Assembly (NCBI GenBank): GCA_016935665.1
Contig: JAFGQN010000009.1
Location: 1 to 47,004 of the forward strand
Direction of reading: 5' to 3'
Source: Deltaproteobacteria bacterium
Lineage (GTDB): Bacteria; Myxococcota_A; Polyangia; JAAYKL01
Length of the DNA: 47,004 nucleotides
In this document: positions 1 to 8,316 of the stretch, piece after piece
Position numbering within the stretch: the first letter of the stretch is position 1
Layout: every line of letters begins with the position of its first letter
Made by a program: the position numbers and the translations under genes
Notes under the pieces: model-generated
What the model was told of the DNA's origin: nothing
The model's database searches: none
The model's input: only the letters and a program-made list of their open reading frames with translations

Positions 1-1
1 A

Positions 2-130
2 ACGCAGGATAAAACGCAGGACAAGACACAGCTGAAGACCCAGGACAAAACCAAAGACGCTACTGCCACAAAAACGCAGGATAAAACACAGGACAAGACA
101 CAGCTGAAGACCCAGGACAAAACCAAAGAC
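2..130 (+). repeat. 72-nt in-frame tandem repeat
   Basis: The sequence starting at position 2 recurs at position 74 with a 72-nt period (24 codons) and only a few substitutions until about position 130. The repeat probably extends leftward beyond the window. It encodes the K-T-Q-D-rich unit of the partial protein. Confidence 0.85.
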
Positions 131-535
131 TCTGTCGCCTTGGCATCCCAGAAAAAAGCGGATGACGCTGCCGCTTCAAAAGCCCAGAAAAAGAATCAGG
201 ACAAAACAACGACCGAAGATGGGGACAAAAAACAAGCCAAAACGGCCAAAAAGTCTAAAAAGAGTTTTCAGGACAAAAATGGCGACGGCATTGATGACGC
301 CAGAACCCAATCGAAAAAAGAGAGTAAAAGCGTTTTGACCACTCAGAGTCAGAAAAAACAGTCCTCTCAGAGCAAAGAGACTGATGCGTCCCGTGCGAGC
401 AAAAAATCCCAGTCAAAGCGGGATGCCAGTAAATCCGGAAGCACCAGCGCAAGCGCAGCTCAGGGCGGCAGCAGCTCAGGACAAAAGAAGTCCGGCTCAT
501 CCGATTCAGGCAGCCGCAAGGGTTCACAGAAATAG
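2..535 (+). CDS. Lys/Gln/Asp-rich repeat protein, 5' end outside window
   Basis: The reading frame is open from the first complete codon at position 2 to a TAG at 533-535, so the N-terminus lies outside the window. The visible 177 residues are extremely hydrophilic. They begin with two copies of a 24-residue unit built from K-T-Q-D and continue as Lys/Ser/Gln-rich low-complexity sequence ending in a Ser/Gly/Lys tail. A single short motif, DKNGDGIDD, resembles the Asp-rich calcium-binding repeats of thrombospondin type 3 or dockerin-like modules. No enzyme domain is visible. The downstream neighbour is a lipoprotein, so a cell-surface or envelope role is possible, but the missing N-terminus hides any signal peptide. 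A charged nucleic-acid-binding protein is an alternative. Function unknown. Confidence 0.7.
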   Translation, partial: TQDKTQDKTQLKTQDKTKDATATKTQDKTQDKTQLKTQDKTKDSVALASQKKADDAAASKAQKKNQDKTTTEDGDKKQAKTAKKSKKSFQDKNGDGIDDARTQSKKESKSVLTTQSQKKQSSQSKETDASRASKKSQSKRDASKSGSTSASAAQGGSSSGQKKSGSSDSGSRKGSQK

Positions 536-560
536 GCACAATGAACCGAAAATCGAAAAC

Positions 561-590
561 CGTAAACCGTAAACCGTAAACCGTAAACCG
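561..590. repeat. 7-nt direct repeat, intergenic
   Basis: Four perfect head-to-tail copies of CGTAAAC plus a partial fifth lie between the stop of the first gene and the ribosome binding site of the next. Short tandem arrays like this can change length by slippage. No function is evident. Confidence 0.85.
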
Positions 591-613
591 TCAGCCAACC
601 AGGGAGGTGCCCC

Positions 614-1321
614 ATGAAGTTCCACAGACATATTATTCTTTTGACAGCAGTATTTGGCATTATGGCATTTGGGTGTTCCGATGATGTCAATTCCAGTGAG
701 GAGGCGCAGTCCAGCGACAACGTTGTCTTGTCAGACAGTGACTCCGCCACATCACTGGAAACCGATACACTGAACGCGGATTCCAGTCAGTTGGCGGATA
801 CGGCTTTGAACAACGATACAGATTCATCATTGCCGATGGACACCGGGATAGCGGGTGACACTGCCGTTGCGACAGATACGGGAACGAGTATTTCCCTAAG
901 CACCGATGATTCCACGGGAACCGACGTTGATACTATCGGTATCGATACCGGCACGGCTGTTGACTCTGCAACGGAAATCGATTCGGATTCTACGAACGAC
1001 GATACGGATACCACTGCCTGTCCCTACTCCTGTCGCGCACAAAACTGGTGTATCAACAACGGGGGCACAGTGTTTGAAGAGTTGGAATGCAGCGAATCAA
1101 CCCAGGTGTGCTGTGAACTCGAAGACGATTCCGACAGTGATACCGGAGATACCGATCAAGATACTGAGGATACTGCAAATACTGATGATACGGACTCGGC
1201 TACACACAACATTTGCAGCGTTGGATGCCATTCGGCGTCGTGGTGTCATACAAATTCAGCAACCATTTACGAAGACCAGACCTGCACTGGCAATCAAATC
1301 TGCTGCGCGATAGAGCCTTAA
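614..1321 (+). CDS. Lipoprotein with two six-cysteine domains
   Basis: This 235-residue protein starts at an ATG preceded by GGGAGGTG. Its type II signal peptide ends in the lipobox MAFGC, cleaved before Cys21. Residues 25 to about 135 form a Ser/Thr/Asp-rich spacer with Asp-Thr and Asp-Ser dipeptides. Two small domains follow, at about 136-170 and 200-233. Both have the spacing C-x3-C-x5-C-x12-C-x5-6-CC, and a second Asp/Thr linker separates them. The same cysteine pattern occurs in the GH11 xylanase lipoprotein at 3784. The protein is probably anchored in a membrane and displays disulfide-bonded modules on a flexible stalk. Carbohydrate binding is a guess from its neighbours; no enzyme domain is present. 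Confidence 0.85.
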   Translation: MKFHRHIILLTAVFGIMAFGCSDDVNSSEEAQSSDNVVLSDSDSATSLETDTLNADSSQLADTALNNDTDSSLPMDTGIAGDTAVATDTGTSISLSTDDSTGTDVDTIGIDTGTAVDSATEIDSDSTNDDTDTTACPYSCRAQNWCINNGGTVFEELECSESTQVCCELEDDSDSDTGDTDQDTEDTANTDDTDSATHNICSVGCHSASWCHTNSATIYEDQTCTGNQICCAIEP

Positions 1322-1407
1322 GAAAGTCTCTTCTTCTAAATCTGCCATCCTCTGTTTACTAATTCATTTTTTTACCGTTATAATACTGTTGGAGGATATT
1401 CGCTGAT

Positions 1408-3474
1408 TTGAAGATAAACCACATGCATATCCGTATTCCTGCCGTGGCCTGCATCAGAGCATTTACGCTGTTACAATCTCTGTTGATATTGACAATTTCG
1501 GGGTGTGGTTATCTGGATGTGGAGAACATCGAACGCGATTCAGAGGGAATCGAAGGGAGCATCGGCACCGAAAACAGCAATGACTCCACGGATTCGGAGT
1601 CCAACATCATACCGGATACCATTACAGCTTCCCCTTTGGATTCCGGCACCAATTTTGACACCGAAAGTAACACGGAAACCGAATCGAGTCCTTTTTCAGG
1701 CACCGAGGTGGACACAACCTCTGACTCAAACAGCAGCGCGGACACCGGTATCGATACAGTTACAGAGTCATTCACTGAAACAGACTCTGACTCGGGAACA
1801 ACTACCGGCACGGCAACAGAGCTGGACACCGGAACCGATTCCGACTCGACAACGAACTCGGATGCAGAAACGGATTCCAATGCAGCAACAGACTCCGATT
1901 CAGCAACAGTTACCGATTCAGCAACAGATTCCGATTCAGCAACTGATTCCGATTCAGTAACTGACTCCGATTCAGTAACTGACTCCGATTCAGTAACTGA
2001 CTCCGATTCAGTAACTGACTCCGATTCAGCAACTGATTCCGATTCAGCATCAGATTCCGATTCAGTAACTGACTCCGATTCAGCAACTGATTCCGATTCA
2101 GCGACAGACTCCGATTCAGCGACAGACTCCGATTCAGCGACAGACTCCGATACTGGAACTGATATCAGCTCCCCCAGCTGTATTCGTTACGTGGACATCA
2201 ACGCAGGTGCAGTGGTGGAAACCGGACTCAGCTGGGCCGAATCATTCAGCGATATTCAATCGGGAATAAATGCTGCAGCCAGTGAGATCCCCGTTTGCGA
2301 AGTGTGGGTGGCTTCTGGGAACTATATTCTATTTGGTGGCGTCACAGATGCGATTACCCTTGAACCCGATATTAAACTATACGGCGGCTTCGGTGGGCTG
2401 GACGTGGGGGAGACCATCCGGGAACAACGGGATCCTTCGCCATCGGTCAATCCCACGATTATTTCGGGAAACAATACCGCCTTTCACGTGGTTATTGGCA
2501 GTGCGGGTGCACGAGTGGATGGATTCACCATCGTGGGCGGTAACGCGGTGGGCACCAGCGGCGTGGAAGGCGTGGGTGCTGCCCTGCTGGTTGAATCAGG
2601 CCCCATGGTGGTGGACAATTGCCACTTTCAGGCAAACTATGCAATGGATGCCGGCGGGGCCATATACGTTGCGAATTCGGCACTGAGCGTTTTCAATTCC
2701 AGATTCACGAATAACATCGCAGGGGACGGATTCTCACTGGGCGCCGGCAGTGGTTTGGCAGCAATGAACAATGCCGTTGTTCAAATTGATAATGTTGAAT
2801 TTGACAGTAACGGGCACCCGGCCAACGCTTTGTATGGCGCCGCAGCATTCTTCTCCCAATCGGACAGCATCATCACCAATTCCGCTGTGACGAACAACGA
2901 CTCTGTCACTTATGGCGGAATGTATTTCTCCCAGGGCACTCACATTCTCTATAATGTCTTGTTCGAAGGCAACAGTTCCTCAATAGGCGGTGCGGCAGTC
3001 GCCGGAAGCAGCGCGACCATCGATGCCTCCAACCTGGTGGTCACCGACAACAGTTCATCCGGGGCTGATATTAATCTTGCCGATTGTACATTAACACTGA
3101 CAAACAGCACAATTTACGACTCAGGTGTCCCTTACAGTGACGACGCCACCACTGCCGCGGTGATCACCAACTGTATCATCTGGACACCGGCGGCATCGGC
3201 CATCAACTACGCAAATATCGCTCCAACTATCTCCTACAGCATCATTAAAGGCGGTGCGCCAGGCACCAACGTTTTTGATGTGGATCCGCTTTTCGTCGCT
3301 GCCCCCGGCAATGTCGAACTGCAGGTGGACTCCCCCGGCATCGACGCCGCAAACGGTGATGTGGCGCCTGACGCAGACTTCCTCGGCGCCCTCAGATATG
3401 ACTCAGCCGTGGGAAACACTGGAATTGGCTCGCCACCATACGTGGACATAGGCGCATACGAATACTGGCCCTGA
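1408..3474 (+). CDS. Lipoprotein with Ser-Asp stalk and parallel beta-helix domain
   Basis: A 688-residue protein. I place the start at TTG 1408, 11 nt after GGAGGA; the ATG at 1423 would be too far away. The signal peptide ends in the lipobox TISGC. Residues about 40-250 are an Asp/Ser/Thr stalk that turns into near-perfect DSDSAT/DSDSVT repeats. The C-terminal 440 residues look like a right-handed parallel beta-helix of the polymorphic-outer-membrane or choice-of-anchor-Q kind. They carry repeated GGA, N-N and F-x-N patterns (DGFTIVGGNA, AGGAIYVAN, FNSRFTNN) and end in SPGIDAAN...VDIGAYEY, the usual close of that family. Beta-helices of this type occur in adhesins and polysaccharide-active proteins. 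Catalytic residues cannot be assigned. The protein is likely surface exposed. Confidence 0.85.
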   Translation: MKINHMHIRIPAVACIRAFTLLQSLLILTISGCGYLDVENIERDSEGIEGSIGTENSNDSTDSESNIIPDTITASPLDSGTNFDTESNTETESSPFSGTEVDTTSDSNSSADTGIDTVTESFTETDSDSGTTTGTATELDTGTDSDSTTNSDAETDSNAATDSDSATVTDSATDSDSATDSDSVTDSDSVTDSDSVTDSDSVTDSDSATDSDSASDSDSVTDSDSATDSDSATDSDSATDSDSATDSDTGTDISSPSCIRYVDINAGAVVETGLSWAESFSDIQSGINAAASEIPVCEVWVASGNYILFGGVTDAITLEPDIKLYGGFGGLDVGETIREQRDPSPSVNPTIISGNNTAFHVVIGSAGARVDGFTIVGGNAVGTSGVEGVGAALLVESGPMVVDNCHFQANYAMDAGGAIYVANSALSVFNSRFTNNIAGDGFSLGAGSGLAAMNNAVVQIDNVEFDSNGHPANALYGAAAFFSQSDSIITNSAVTNNDSVTYGGMYFSQGTHILYNVLFEGNSSSIGGAAVAGSSATIDASNLVVTDNSSSGADINLADCTLTLTNSTIYDSGVPYSDDATTAAVITNCIIWTPAASAINYANIAPTISYSIIKGGAPGTNVFDVDPLFVAAPGNVELQVDSPGIDAANGDVAPDADFLGALRYDSAVGNTGIGSPPYVDIGAYEYWP
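1891..2153 (+). repeat. 18-nt coding satellite encoding the SD stalk
   Basis: About fourteen consecutive 18-nt units of the form GA(T/C)TCCGATTCAG(C/T)(A/G)AC(T/A) encode D-S-D-S-A/V-T. The units differ from one another by only a few bases, so the array is probably recent and its length may vary between strains. Confidence 0.9.
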
Positions 3475-3783
3475 TTTGCTCGCCCGGGCATACCCGGAAC
3501 GCCATTGAAAGCCACGGGGGAACCATATGAATCATATGTCACACCTGTTTTCAGTTATCGACTGATTCCGATATTGAGAGTGTATACCCAACAGCGTAAT
3601 TCGCAGGGTAGCGACACATCAATGCGCGCGTTTCTGTAAAATTGCTGTTTTTTTTCCCATCAGTGTGACAAAATGTACCTATAGACTGATGGAACGGTCA
3701 CACGCGCAAGATAAGTTCACAAAAAAAGAGCATCCTGGCCTCTGGGCGCCAGACTTTATAAAAAAATACTGAAAGGTGTAGTC
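3475..3783. other. Intergenic region with nested inverted repeats
   Basis: There is no plausible gene here. The stretch contains CATCAGT (3658-3664) complementary to ACTGATG (3685-3691). It also contains GTGTGAC (3663-3669) complementary to GTCACAC (3697-3703). The two pairings overlap and exclude each other. TGCGCG near 3624 can extend the second stem through CGCGCA after 3702. A T8 run lies inside. It probably serves as the leader and promoter region of the xylanase gene. Confidence 0.4.
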
Positions 3784-5073
3784 ATGACAAAAAATAATCT
3801 TTTCGTTGGATTCGCGTTACGTGCAAGGGGAGCACATGCCGCAGTATTTCGTTTCGCCATACCAGTCGTCGTTATCTGGTGCGCTGTACTTTTAATAACA
3901 GGTTGTGGAGACTCCGGTGCAGACGACAGAAGGTCGTGTACGGAAGGCAGTGTAAATTGCAATTGCATTGATGATGAATACTGTGACGATGGTCTTACAT
4001 GCAACTCGTCGGGCGTTTGCGAAGAAAGCTCGTCTGATGCGGACAGTGACGGGGACAGCGATGCAGATTCAGACACGGATGGCGACTCGGACACGGATGG
4101 GGATTCGGACACGGATGGGGATACCGACACGGATGGCGACTCTGATACAGACGGCGACTCTGACTCCGATGGCGACACCGACGCCGACAGTGATGGCGAT
4201 ACAACCTGCCCCAATACCTGTGTGGCAACGGGCGAATGTCGGGCTATCGGGACGCGGGTCGACGGATATACTTGTCCCGATGCAACACCCATATGCTGCG
4301 ACACTGGCGGAGATGGGGACACCGATTCAGACGGCGATACCGATTCGGACGGCGATACCGATTCAGACGGCGATACCGATTCGGACGGCGATACCGATTC
4401 GGACGGCGACGCCTGCTCGCATACCACCAAGCTGACCGGGGGACAAACCATCACCAACAACGGAATGGGCGATGCGGGAGGTGGGTTTCATTACGAACTG
4501 TGGCGAGATGGAAACAGCGGCGGAATGACTGTTTATAAAGTTGACGCGGCCTTCAGCGCCAACTGGAACAATTCCGGAGATTTCCTGGCCCGCGTTGGCC
4601 TGAAATGGAACGAAACTCAGACATATGACTATTACGGCACCATCACCGCCGACTACGCCTACACCAAGCAAGGCAACGGCGGACCATACAATTATATTGG
4701 CATCTACGGATGGTCCAACAATCCGCTGGTGGAATACTACATCGTGGATGACTGGTTCGCCAACAGTCCCCCCACTGGCGGCGGACAAATGAAAGGCTCT
4801 TTCGAAGTGGACGGCGGTACGTACAACATTTATCAGGCCCAACGCAACAATGCCCCATCCATCCACGGAACCGCAACATTCCCGCAGTTTTTCAGCGTGC
4901 GTCAGACCGCGCGTCAGTGTGGACGCATCTCTGTCACTGCACACTTTGACAAATGGGCGAGCCTGGGAATGCAGATGGGCAAGATGTACGAAGCCAAGTT
5001 ACTGGTTGAAGCGGGTGGTGGCACTGGAAGTATTGATTATACGTATGCCACCATGAGTGCCAGCGGCAAGTGA
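3784..5073 (+). CDS. GH11 endo-1,4-beta-xylanase lipoprotein
   Basis: A 429-residue lipoprotein predicted to hydrolyse internal beta-1,4 bonds of xylan at the cell surface. The start ATG follows AAAGGTG at 5 nt. The lipobox is LITGC, giving lipidation at about Cys41. After it come a Cys-rich knot (CTEGS...CNSSGVC), an Asp/Ser/Gly stalk, one C-x3-C-x5-C-x11-C-x6-CC domain, and a second DSDGDT stalk. A C-terminal GH11 jelly-roll begins at about residue 220. The nucleophile motif NPLVEYYIVD is intact. The second catalytic Glu lies in LLVEAGGGTGS, matching the TEGY segment of the family, and HFDKWASLGM matches the conserved HFxAWAS block. The C-terminal part is of usual GH11 length. Its neighbours include GH43 enzymes and an esterase, which fits an arabinoxylan-degrading set. 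Confidence 0.93.
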   Translation: MTKNNLFVGFALRARGAHAAVFRFAIPVVVIWCAVLLITGCGDSGADDRRSCTEGSVNCNCIDDEYCDDGLTCNSSGVCEESSSDADSDGDSDADSDTDGDSDTDGDSDTDGDTDTDGDSDTDGDSDSDGDTDADSDGDTTCPNTCVATGECRAIGTRVDGYTCPDATPICCDTGGDGDTDSDGDTDSDGDTDSDGDTDSDGDTDSDGDACSHTTKLTGGQTITNNGMGDAGGGFHYELWRDGNSGGMTVYKVDAAFSANWNNSGDFLARVGLKWNETQTYDYYGTITADYAYTKQGNGGPYNYIGIYGWSNNPLVEYYIVDDWFANSPPTGGGQMKGSFEVDGGTYNIYQAQRNNAPSIHGTATFPQFFSVRQTARQCGRISVTAHFDKWASLGMQMGKMYEAKLLVEAGGGTGSIDYTYATMSASGK

Positions 5074-5130
5074 TGCCTTCTTCCCAGCGGCCATAATCCA
5101 CCGACCGCCAACTTCATACAATCTTAAAAA

Positions 5131-5997
5131 TCAAAGATAGTTCCAATCACACATCCCATTGTCACAGACATAGCCGTCTGCAGCGGGGCAATCACAAGTT
5201 GTCACGATACCGCAACCTGCTGCACTCATCGCTTTTAGCAATGCGAAAAAGTCGGTCTTGTCCGCATTCATATTGGCGACCAGGTTCCGTGTACAGCCAC
5301 AACTGGTGCCTTTGACGGCCTCACATTCTGATGCGTCATTGCAGGCGGCTATCCTGTTCGCTTCCCTGACATACGCGACACGCCATTGCGAACACCCTTT
5401 TGCACAGGCGGATAAACACGCTGTTTCGTTTTCGAAAAATGCCACTCCGTTGGCGCCACATCCACTAACCAACTGACACGTACCGTCAACAACAGCCCAC
5501 CCCAGGACCATTTCGCACGGACCAAAATCCTCTCCCGCCAAATCGTCACATGTGGGTTCGGGCAGGGGCATCACATTGAAGGGCGCTGTATAGATGTCTT
5601 CCGTTCCTGTACAATTGGCTTTCGACAAAGGCAAGCCCTGTTTGCACCCTTTGGAAATCACGTAATGCAACCGCCATTCGCCCACTTCTGTGGGAGCGTT
5701 AAACTGAGTCGCAAGGTCGTTCCCCGATGTCAGTGGAATACCAATTCCTTCCTGAACACAGATAACATTTGGCCCGTAATCAATCCACTTTTCACCATCC
5801 CGCTTTTCAAAATTGAACCTTGAGCAACCGGGCAGAAACACGGTATCAAGGGTCTGGTTATAAATCGTTGTCATTCCCTCATCTGCCACAACATAGGCCA
5901 CTTTGTTGGTATCTGCGGTTACCTCGCACCCCTTTGCGCCAATGAGCATCACTCCTGCTATGATAGTGGCTGCCAATACACAAAACTGTTTTCTCAT
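5131..5997 (-). CDS. Cys-rich lipoprotein with Kunitz-like domain
   Basis: A 288-residue secreted protein. An ATG at 6012 is possible, but AGGAGG falls inside its first codons and is well placed for the ATG at 5997, so I start there. The signal peptide ends in GAKGC, a weak lipobox. Residues about 40-135 form an uncharacterised beta-rich domain with few cysteines. Then comes a segment with six cysteines ending GCGANGVAFFENETAC plus LSAC, closely resembling the second half of Kunitz/BPTI domains (GC-x-N-x-F-x-C-x3-C). The first cysteine spacings are 10 and 12 instead of the usual 8 and 15. The last 90 residues are another Cys-rich module (SCGCTRN, TTCDCP, CDNGMC). A protease-inhibitor or adhesive role is possible; neither is shown. 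Convergent with the xylanase gene. Confidence 0.82.
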   Translation of the reverse strand: MRKQFCVLAATIIAGVMLIGAKGCEVTADTNKVAYVVADEGMTTIYNQTLDTVFLPGCSRFNFEKRDGEKWIDYGPNVICVQEGIGIPLTSGNDLATQFNAPTEVGEWRLHYVISKGCKQGLPLSKANCTGTEDIYTAPFNVMPLPEPTCDDLAGEDFGPCEMVLGWAVVDGTCQLVSGCGANGVAFFENETACLSACAKGCSQWRVAYVREANRIAACNDASECEAVKGTSCGCTRNLVANMNADKTDFFALLKAMSAAGCGIVTTCDCPAADGYVCDNGMCDWNYL

Positions 5998-6139
5998 GAC
6001 TGTCCTCCTCATGTTGGTTGAGACTGCTTTTAATTACTGCACATTTTTTTGATGCCTTTACTGGTATCAGAGGAAGGCACTATTGTAAAGACATGACCGA
6101 ATAACAGCCAAACCACCGGAAAAGAATTGAAACAGGGCG

Positions 6140-7297
6140 TTACTGCTGCTGCCCGCCCAAATTCAACAATCCATATCCCTTGCAGGTATCACAGCAAATG
6201 TCGGTGCCACAGGCGCCGTATTCCAGAAAAGACAGTTGCTGCGCCCCCTGGCATTCAAGATTGAGGTCGAATTCGAGGGTATACCCATCGGGGCAGTTGC
6301 TGGGGAGATTATCAGTCGCAAGGGCTACCGTTACTCGCCGCCGGGAAAATGTGGCGGGCAATGGCGCATCCAGCAGTCGATGGGCGAAGCCGCCAATGGT
6401 GACAGTCCCGGTGGAAAGGTCGGCCGGATTCTGTTCAATGGTGATGAAAAGAGTTGTATCAACAGGCTGGTCGTTTGCCGTCACTCCACATGGGGAAAAT
6501 TCACCGGATGCCGCAACAGAATACGAACCGCTTATATCCTGTGGTAAATTGTCCGCACTGCAAAGGTTTTCCGGATTTGCCGGCATGGGATGCCCCCATC
6601 GCGCGACCCCAGTTGCCATCATGCAATTGTCACTGTCATCGTAATAATACAAATAACTGCCGGTGTTGACAGCTTCACAGCTTTGGTTTGTTTCGAAATA
6701 CTCCCACTGATTGCTGATGCACCCGGACGGACAATCCCCCCACCCCCGCCAAAACGCGAACGCAAATCCGCCATCCTCCTTCAGGAACGGATACACTGTT
6801 TTTGAGCCGCCATAAGTGCCATCTTTTGACGCATCGTAGATAGCTTTAATATCGGCGACATCCATATCTGTGGCAAATATCCTGTCAAGCACGGTGCCCA
6901 TGGTAAAACCATCACATACACCACTTCCGCCTGTATTGGGATCTGCAATGGCAACACCTGGCGGTGCCGCATTGAGGCCGAGGCAAACGAGATTTGTCAT
7001 CGAGTCGGAATCTGTGTTCAAATCAGTGTCATATCCGGCGCTGCCTGTATCGGCAACTATCGCTGTAGCTGAATCGTCAGGAGAAACGGTATCGGAATCC
7101 GCTTTCATGTGCGTATCGATTGTCACATCCACCTCAGTGGATGAAGCGGTATCACCTTTGTCGAAAGTGGAATCAAGTACCTCTTCGGCAGTTGCGTCAG
7201 TATTATCCATTGAAAGATCATCCAGCACGGAATCACATCCCACAGTTATAGGTATCAACCACAAAAATATTGCGAAACGCGCAGACATTAATGGCAT
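6140..7297 (-). CDS. Lipoprotein of unknown function
   Basis: A 385-residue protein with a type II signal peptide (lipobox PITVGC). An acidic Asp/Thr/Ser spacer runs to about residue 100, and a folded C-terminal region of about 280 residues contains scattered cysteines. Recognisable local features are a Trp/Cys segment (WRGWGDCPSGC) and a Cys-rich tail ending CGTDICCDTCKG. I do not recognise a named family. GGGAG lies 12 nt before the ATG at 7297; an in-frame ATG at 7288 is the alternative. The gene is transcribed away from the next ORF and in the same direction as the Kunitz-like lipoprotein, with a gap of about 140 nt. It shares the stalk-plus-Cys-module style of the region and is likely envelope-anchored. 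Confidence 0.8.
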   Translation of the reverse strand: MPLMSARFAIFLWLIPITVGCDSVLDDLSMDNTDATAEEVLDSTFDKGDTASSTEVDVTIDTHMKADSDTVSPDDSATAIVADTGSAGYDTDLNTDSDSMTNLVCLGLNAAPPGVAIADPNTGGSGVCDGFTMGTVLDRIFATDMDVADIKAIYDASKDGTYGGSKTVYPFLKEDGGFAFAFWRGWGDCPSGCISNQWEYFETNQSCEAVNTGSYLYYYDDSDNCMMATGVARWGHPMPANPENLCSADNLPQDISGSYSVAASGEFSPCGVTANDQPVDTTLFITIEQNPADLSTGTVTIGGFAHRLLDAPLPATFSRRRVTVALATDNLPSNCPDGYTLEFDLNLECQGAQQLSFLEYGACGTDICCDTCKGYGLLNLGGQQQ

Positions 7298-7496
7298 CTT
7301 TTTCTATTTCTCCCTTTATATGCGGATAAATCGCTTAATGTGTTTTTGACAATATCACAAAACGCTGCATTGGACCACTTCATGTCCTCCAACGAATTCA
7401 GCACACGCTTAAAACTGCTGTGCGTACCATGGAGAATCAATTCAGAAGATATGCGTAAAAGCTTTTTAACCGTCCTAAAAAGAGCGTTACACATTA

Positions 7497-8012
7497 TTGA
7501 CAGGCTGGAAAAAAACAAAAAGTGCAAATGTCGATATGCGGGACAAGTTTCCCACCGCGTCTTTTTACTGGATGGCGGGGTACGAAGCGACAAAAAAAAG
7601 CAACCACACGCTTACCGCCCCACTGCAGTGCGATGAACCGGATACCCCGAACGAATACACTTTCATTCATCGAGACTCATTTGGTGCCGTACTCCTGTAT
7701 GCGCTGCTGGCCGCCGGAAAAGCTCAGACAGAAGAAGAAGCCAACATGTTCTGGCAACTGGCCCTTAAATGGCGGCGGGACGCGGTAACAATTTATCAGC
7801 ACAAAAGTGATCCGCTCATTTCTGTTTTCTGGCAACTTCAATTGGCGATGCCGCGGGATACACAGACGATAGAAGCACAATTGAGAGTCAAATATCCCGG
7901 CGCATATGTCATCTTGCACGGCAAGACAATTGCTGTGTTTATGACAATGGACCCGACCGCCCTGCCCGGCTGGATTTCCACCTGGCAATGCCTGCCACAG
8001 CGTCCGGCCTGA
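7497..8012 (+). CDS. Hypothetical protein, possibly 3' part of a frameshifted gene
   Basis: An open frame of about 170 codons. Its composition (Trp, Tyr, Phe and charged residues spread along the length, a helical AAGKAQTEEEANMFWQLALKW segment) looks protein-like. It can start at TTG 7497 or ATG 7536, but neither has a Shine-Dalgarno sequence. The preceding 170 nt are open in a different frame (from GTG 7340) and also encode plausible helical sequence up to DRLEK. The two frames meet at an A7 run around 7509-7515, and loss of one A would join them into one protein of about 220 residues. It could therefore be a pseudogene, a sequencing error or a true short gene. No family recognised, no signal peptide seen. 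Confidence 0.45.
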   Translation: MTGWKKTKSANVDMRDKFPTASFYWMAGYEATKKSNHTLTAPLQCDEPDTPNEYTFIHRDSFGAVLLYALLAAGKAQTEEEANMFWQLALKWRRDAVTIYQHKSDPLISVFWQLQLAMPRDTQTIEAQLRVKYPGAYVILHGKTIAVFMTMDPTALPGWISTWQCLPQRPA

Positions 8013-8316
8013 CAGTACAAAACAAACAGACCGCATCATCGATGAATCTCCCCCGTCATGAGTAATGTTCCGTTAAAAAACTTCACCTGATTTGGAATCA
8101 GCAGGGTACTCGTCTTTAAAATACGCCGTTTGCAAGCGTGATTACAGCGGGTAACGGGTATCTGTCACAGACATGCGATGTGACGCAGACAAGATGAAGT
8201 TCCATTGGGTACGACCAGGAATGACTTGAAAATTTAGCCCAAAGAGGCCTGGATGGAAGACGTTAAGGGACGCCTTAACAAAAAAACGCGCTAATAAAAA
8301 AAAATTTGGAGTAGTT
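8013..8316. other. Intergenic region, no gene seen
   Basis: About 300 nt without a convincing reading frame. The minus-strand frame that crosses it mirrors the repeats of the downstream gene. The 3' end has an A-rich stretch followed by TTTGGAG, the ribosome binding site of the esterase gene. No clear terminator or promoter pair is visible. Confidence 0.4.

Noticed and set aside
3756-4460. Long minus-strand frame encoding SPSESVSPS repeats opposite the xylanase stalk
   Set aside because: It is the mirror of the Asp/Ser/Gly repeat DNA. The same happens at 8142-8810, 9707-10066 and 10967-11434. No ribosome binding sites, and the sense strands encode signal peptides and enzyme domains.
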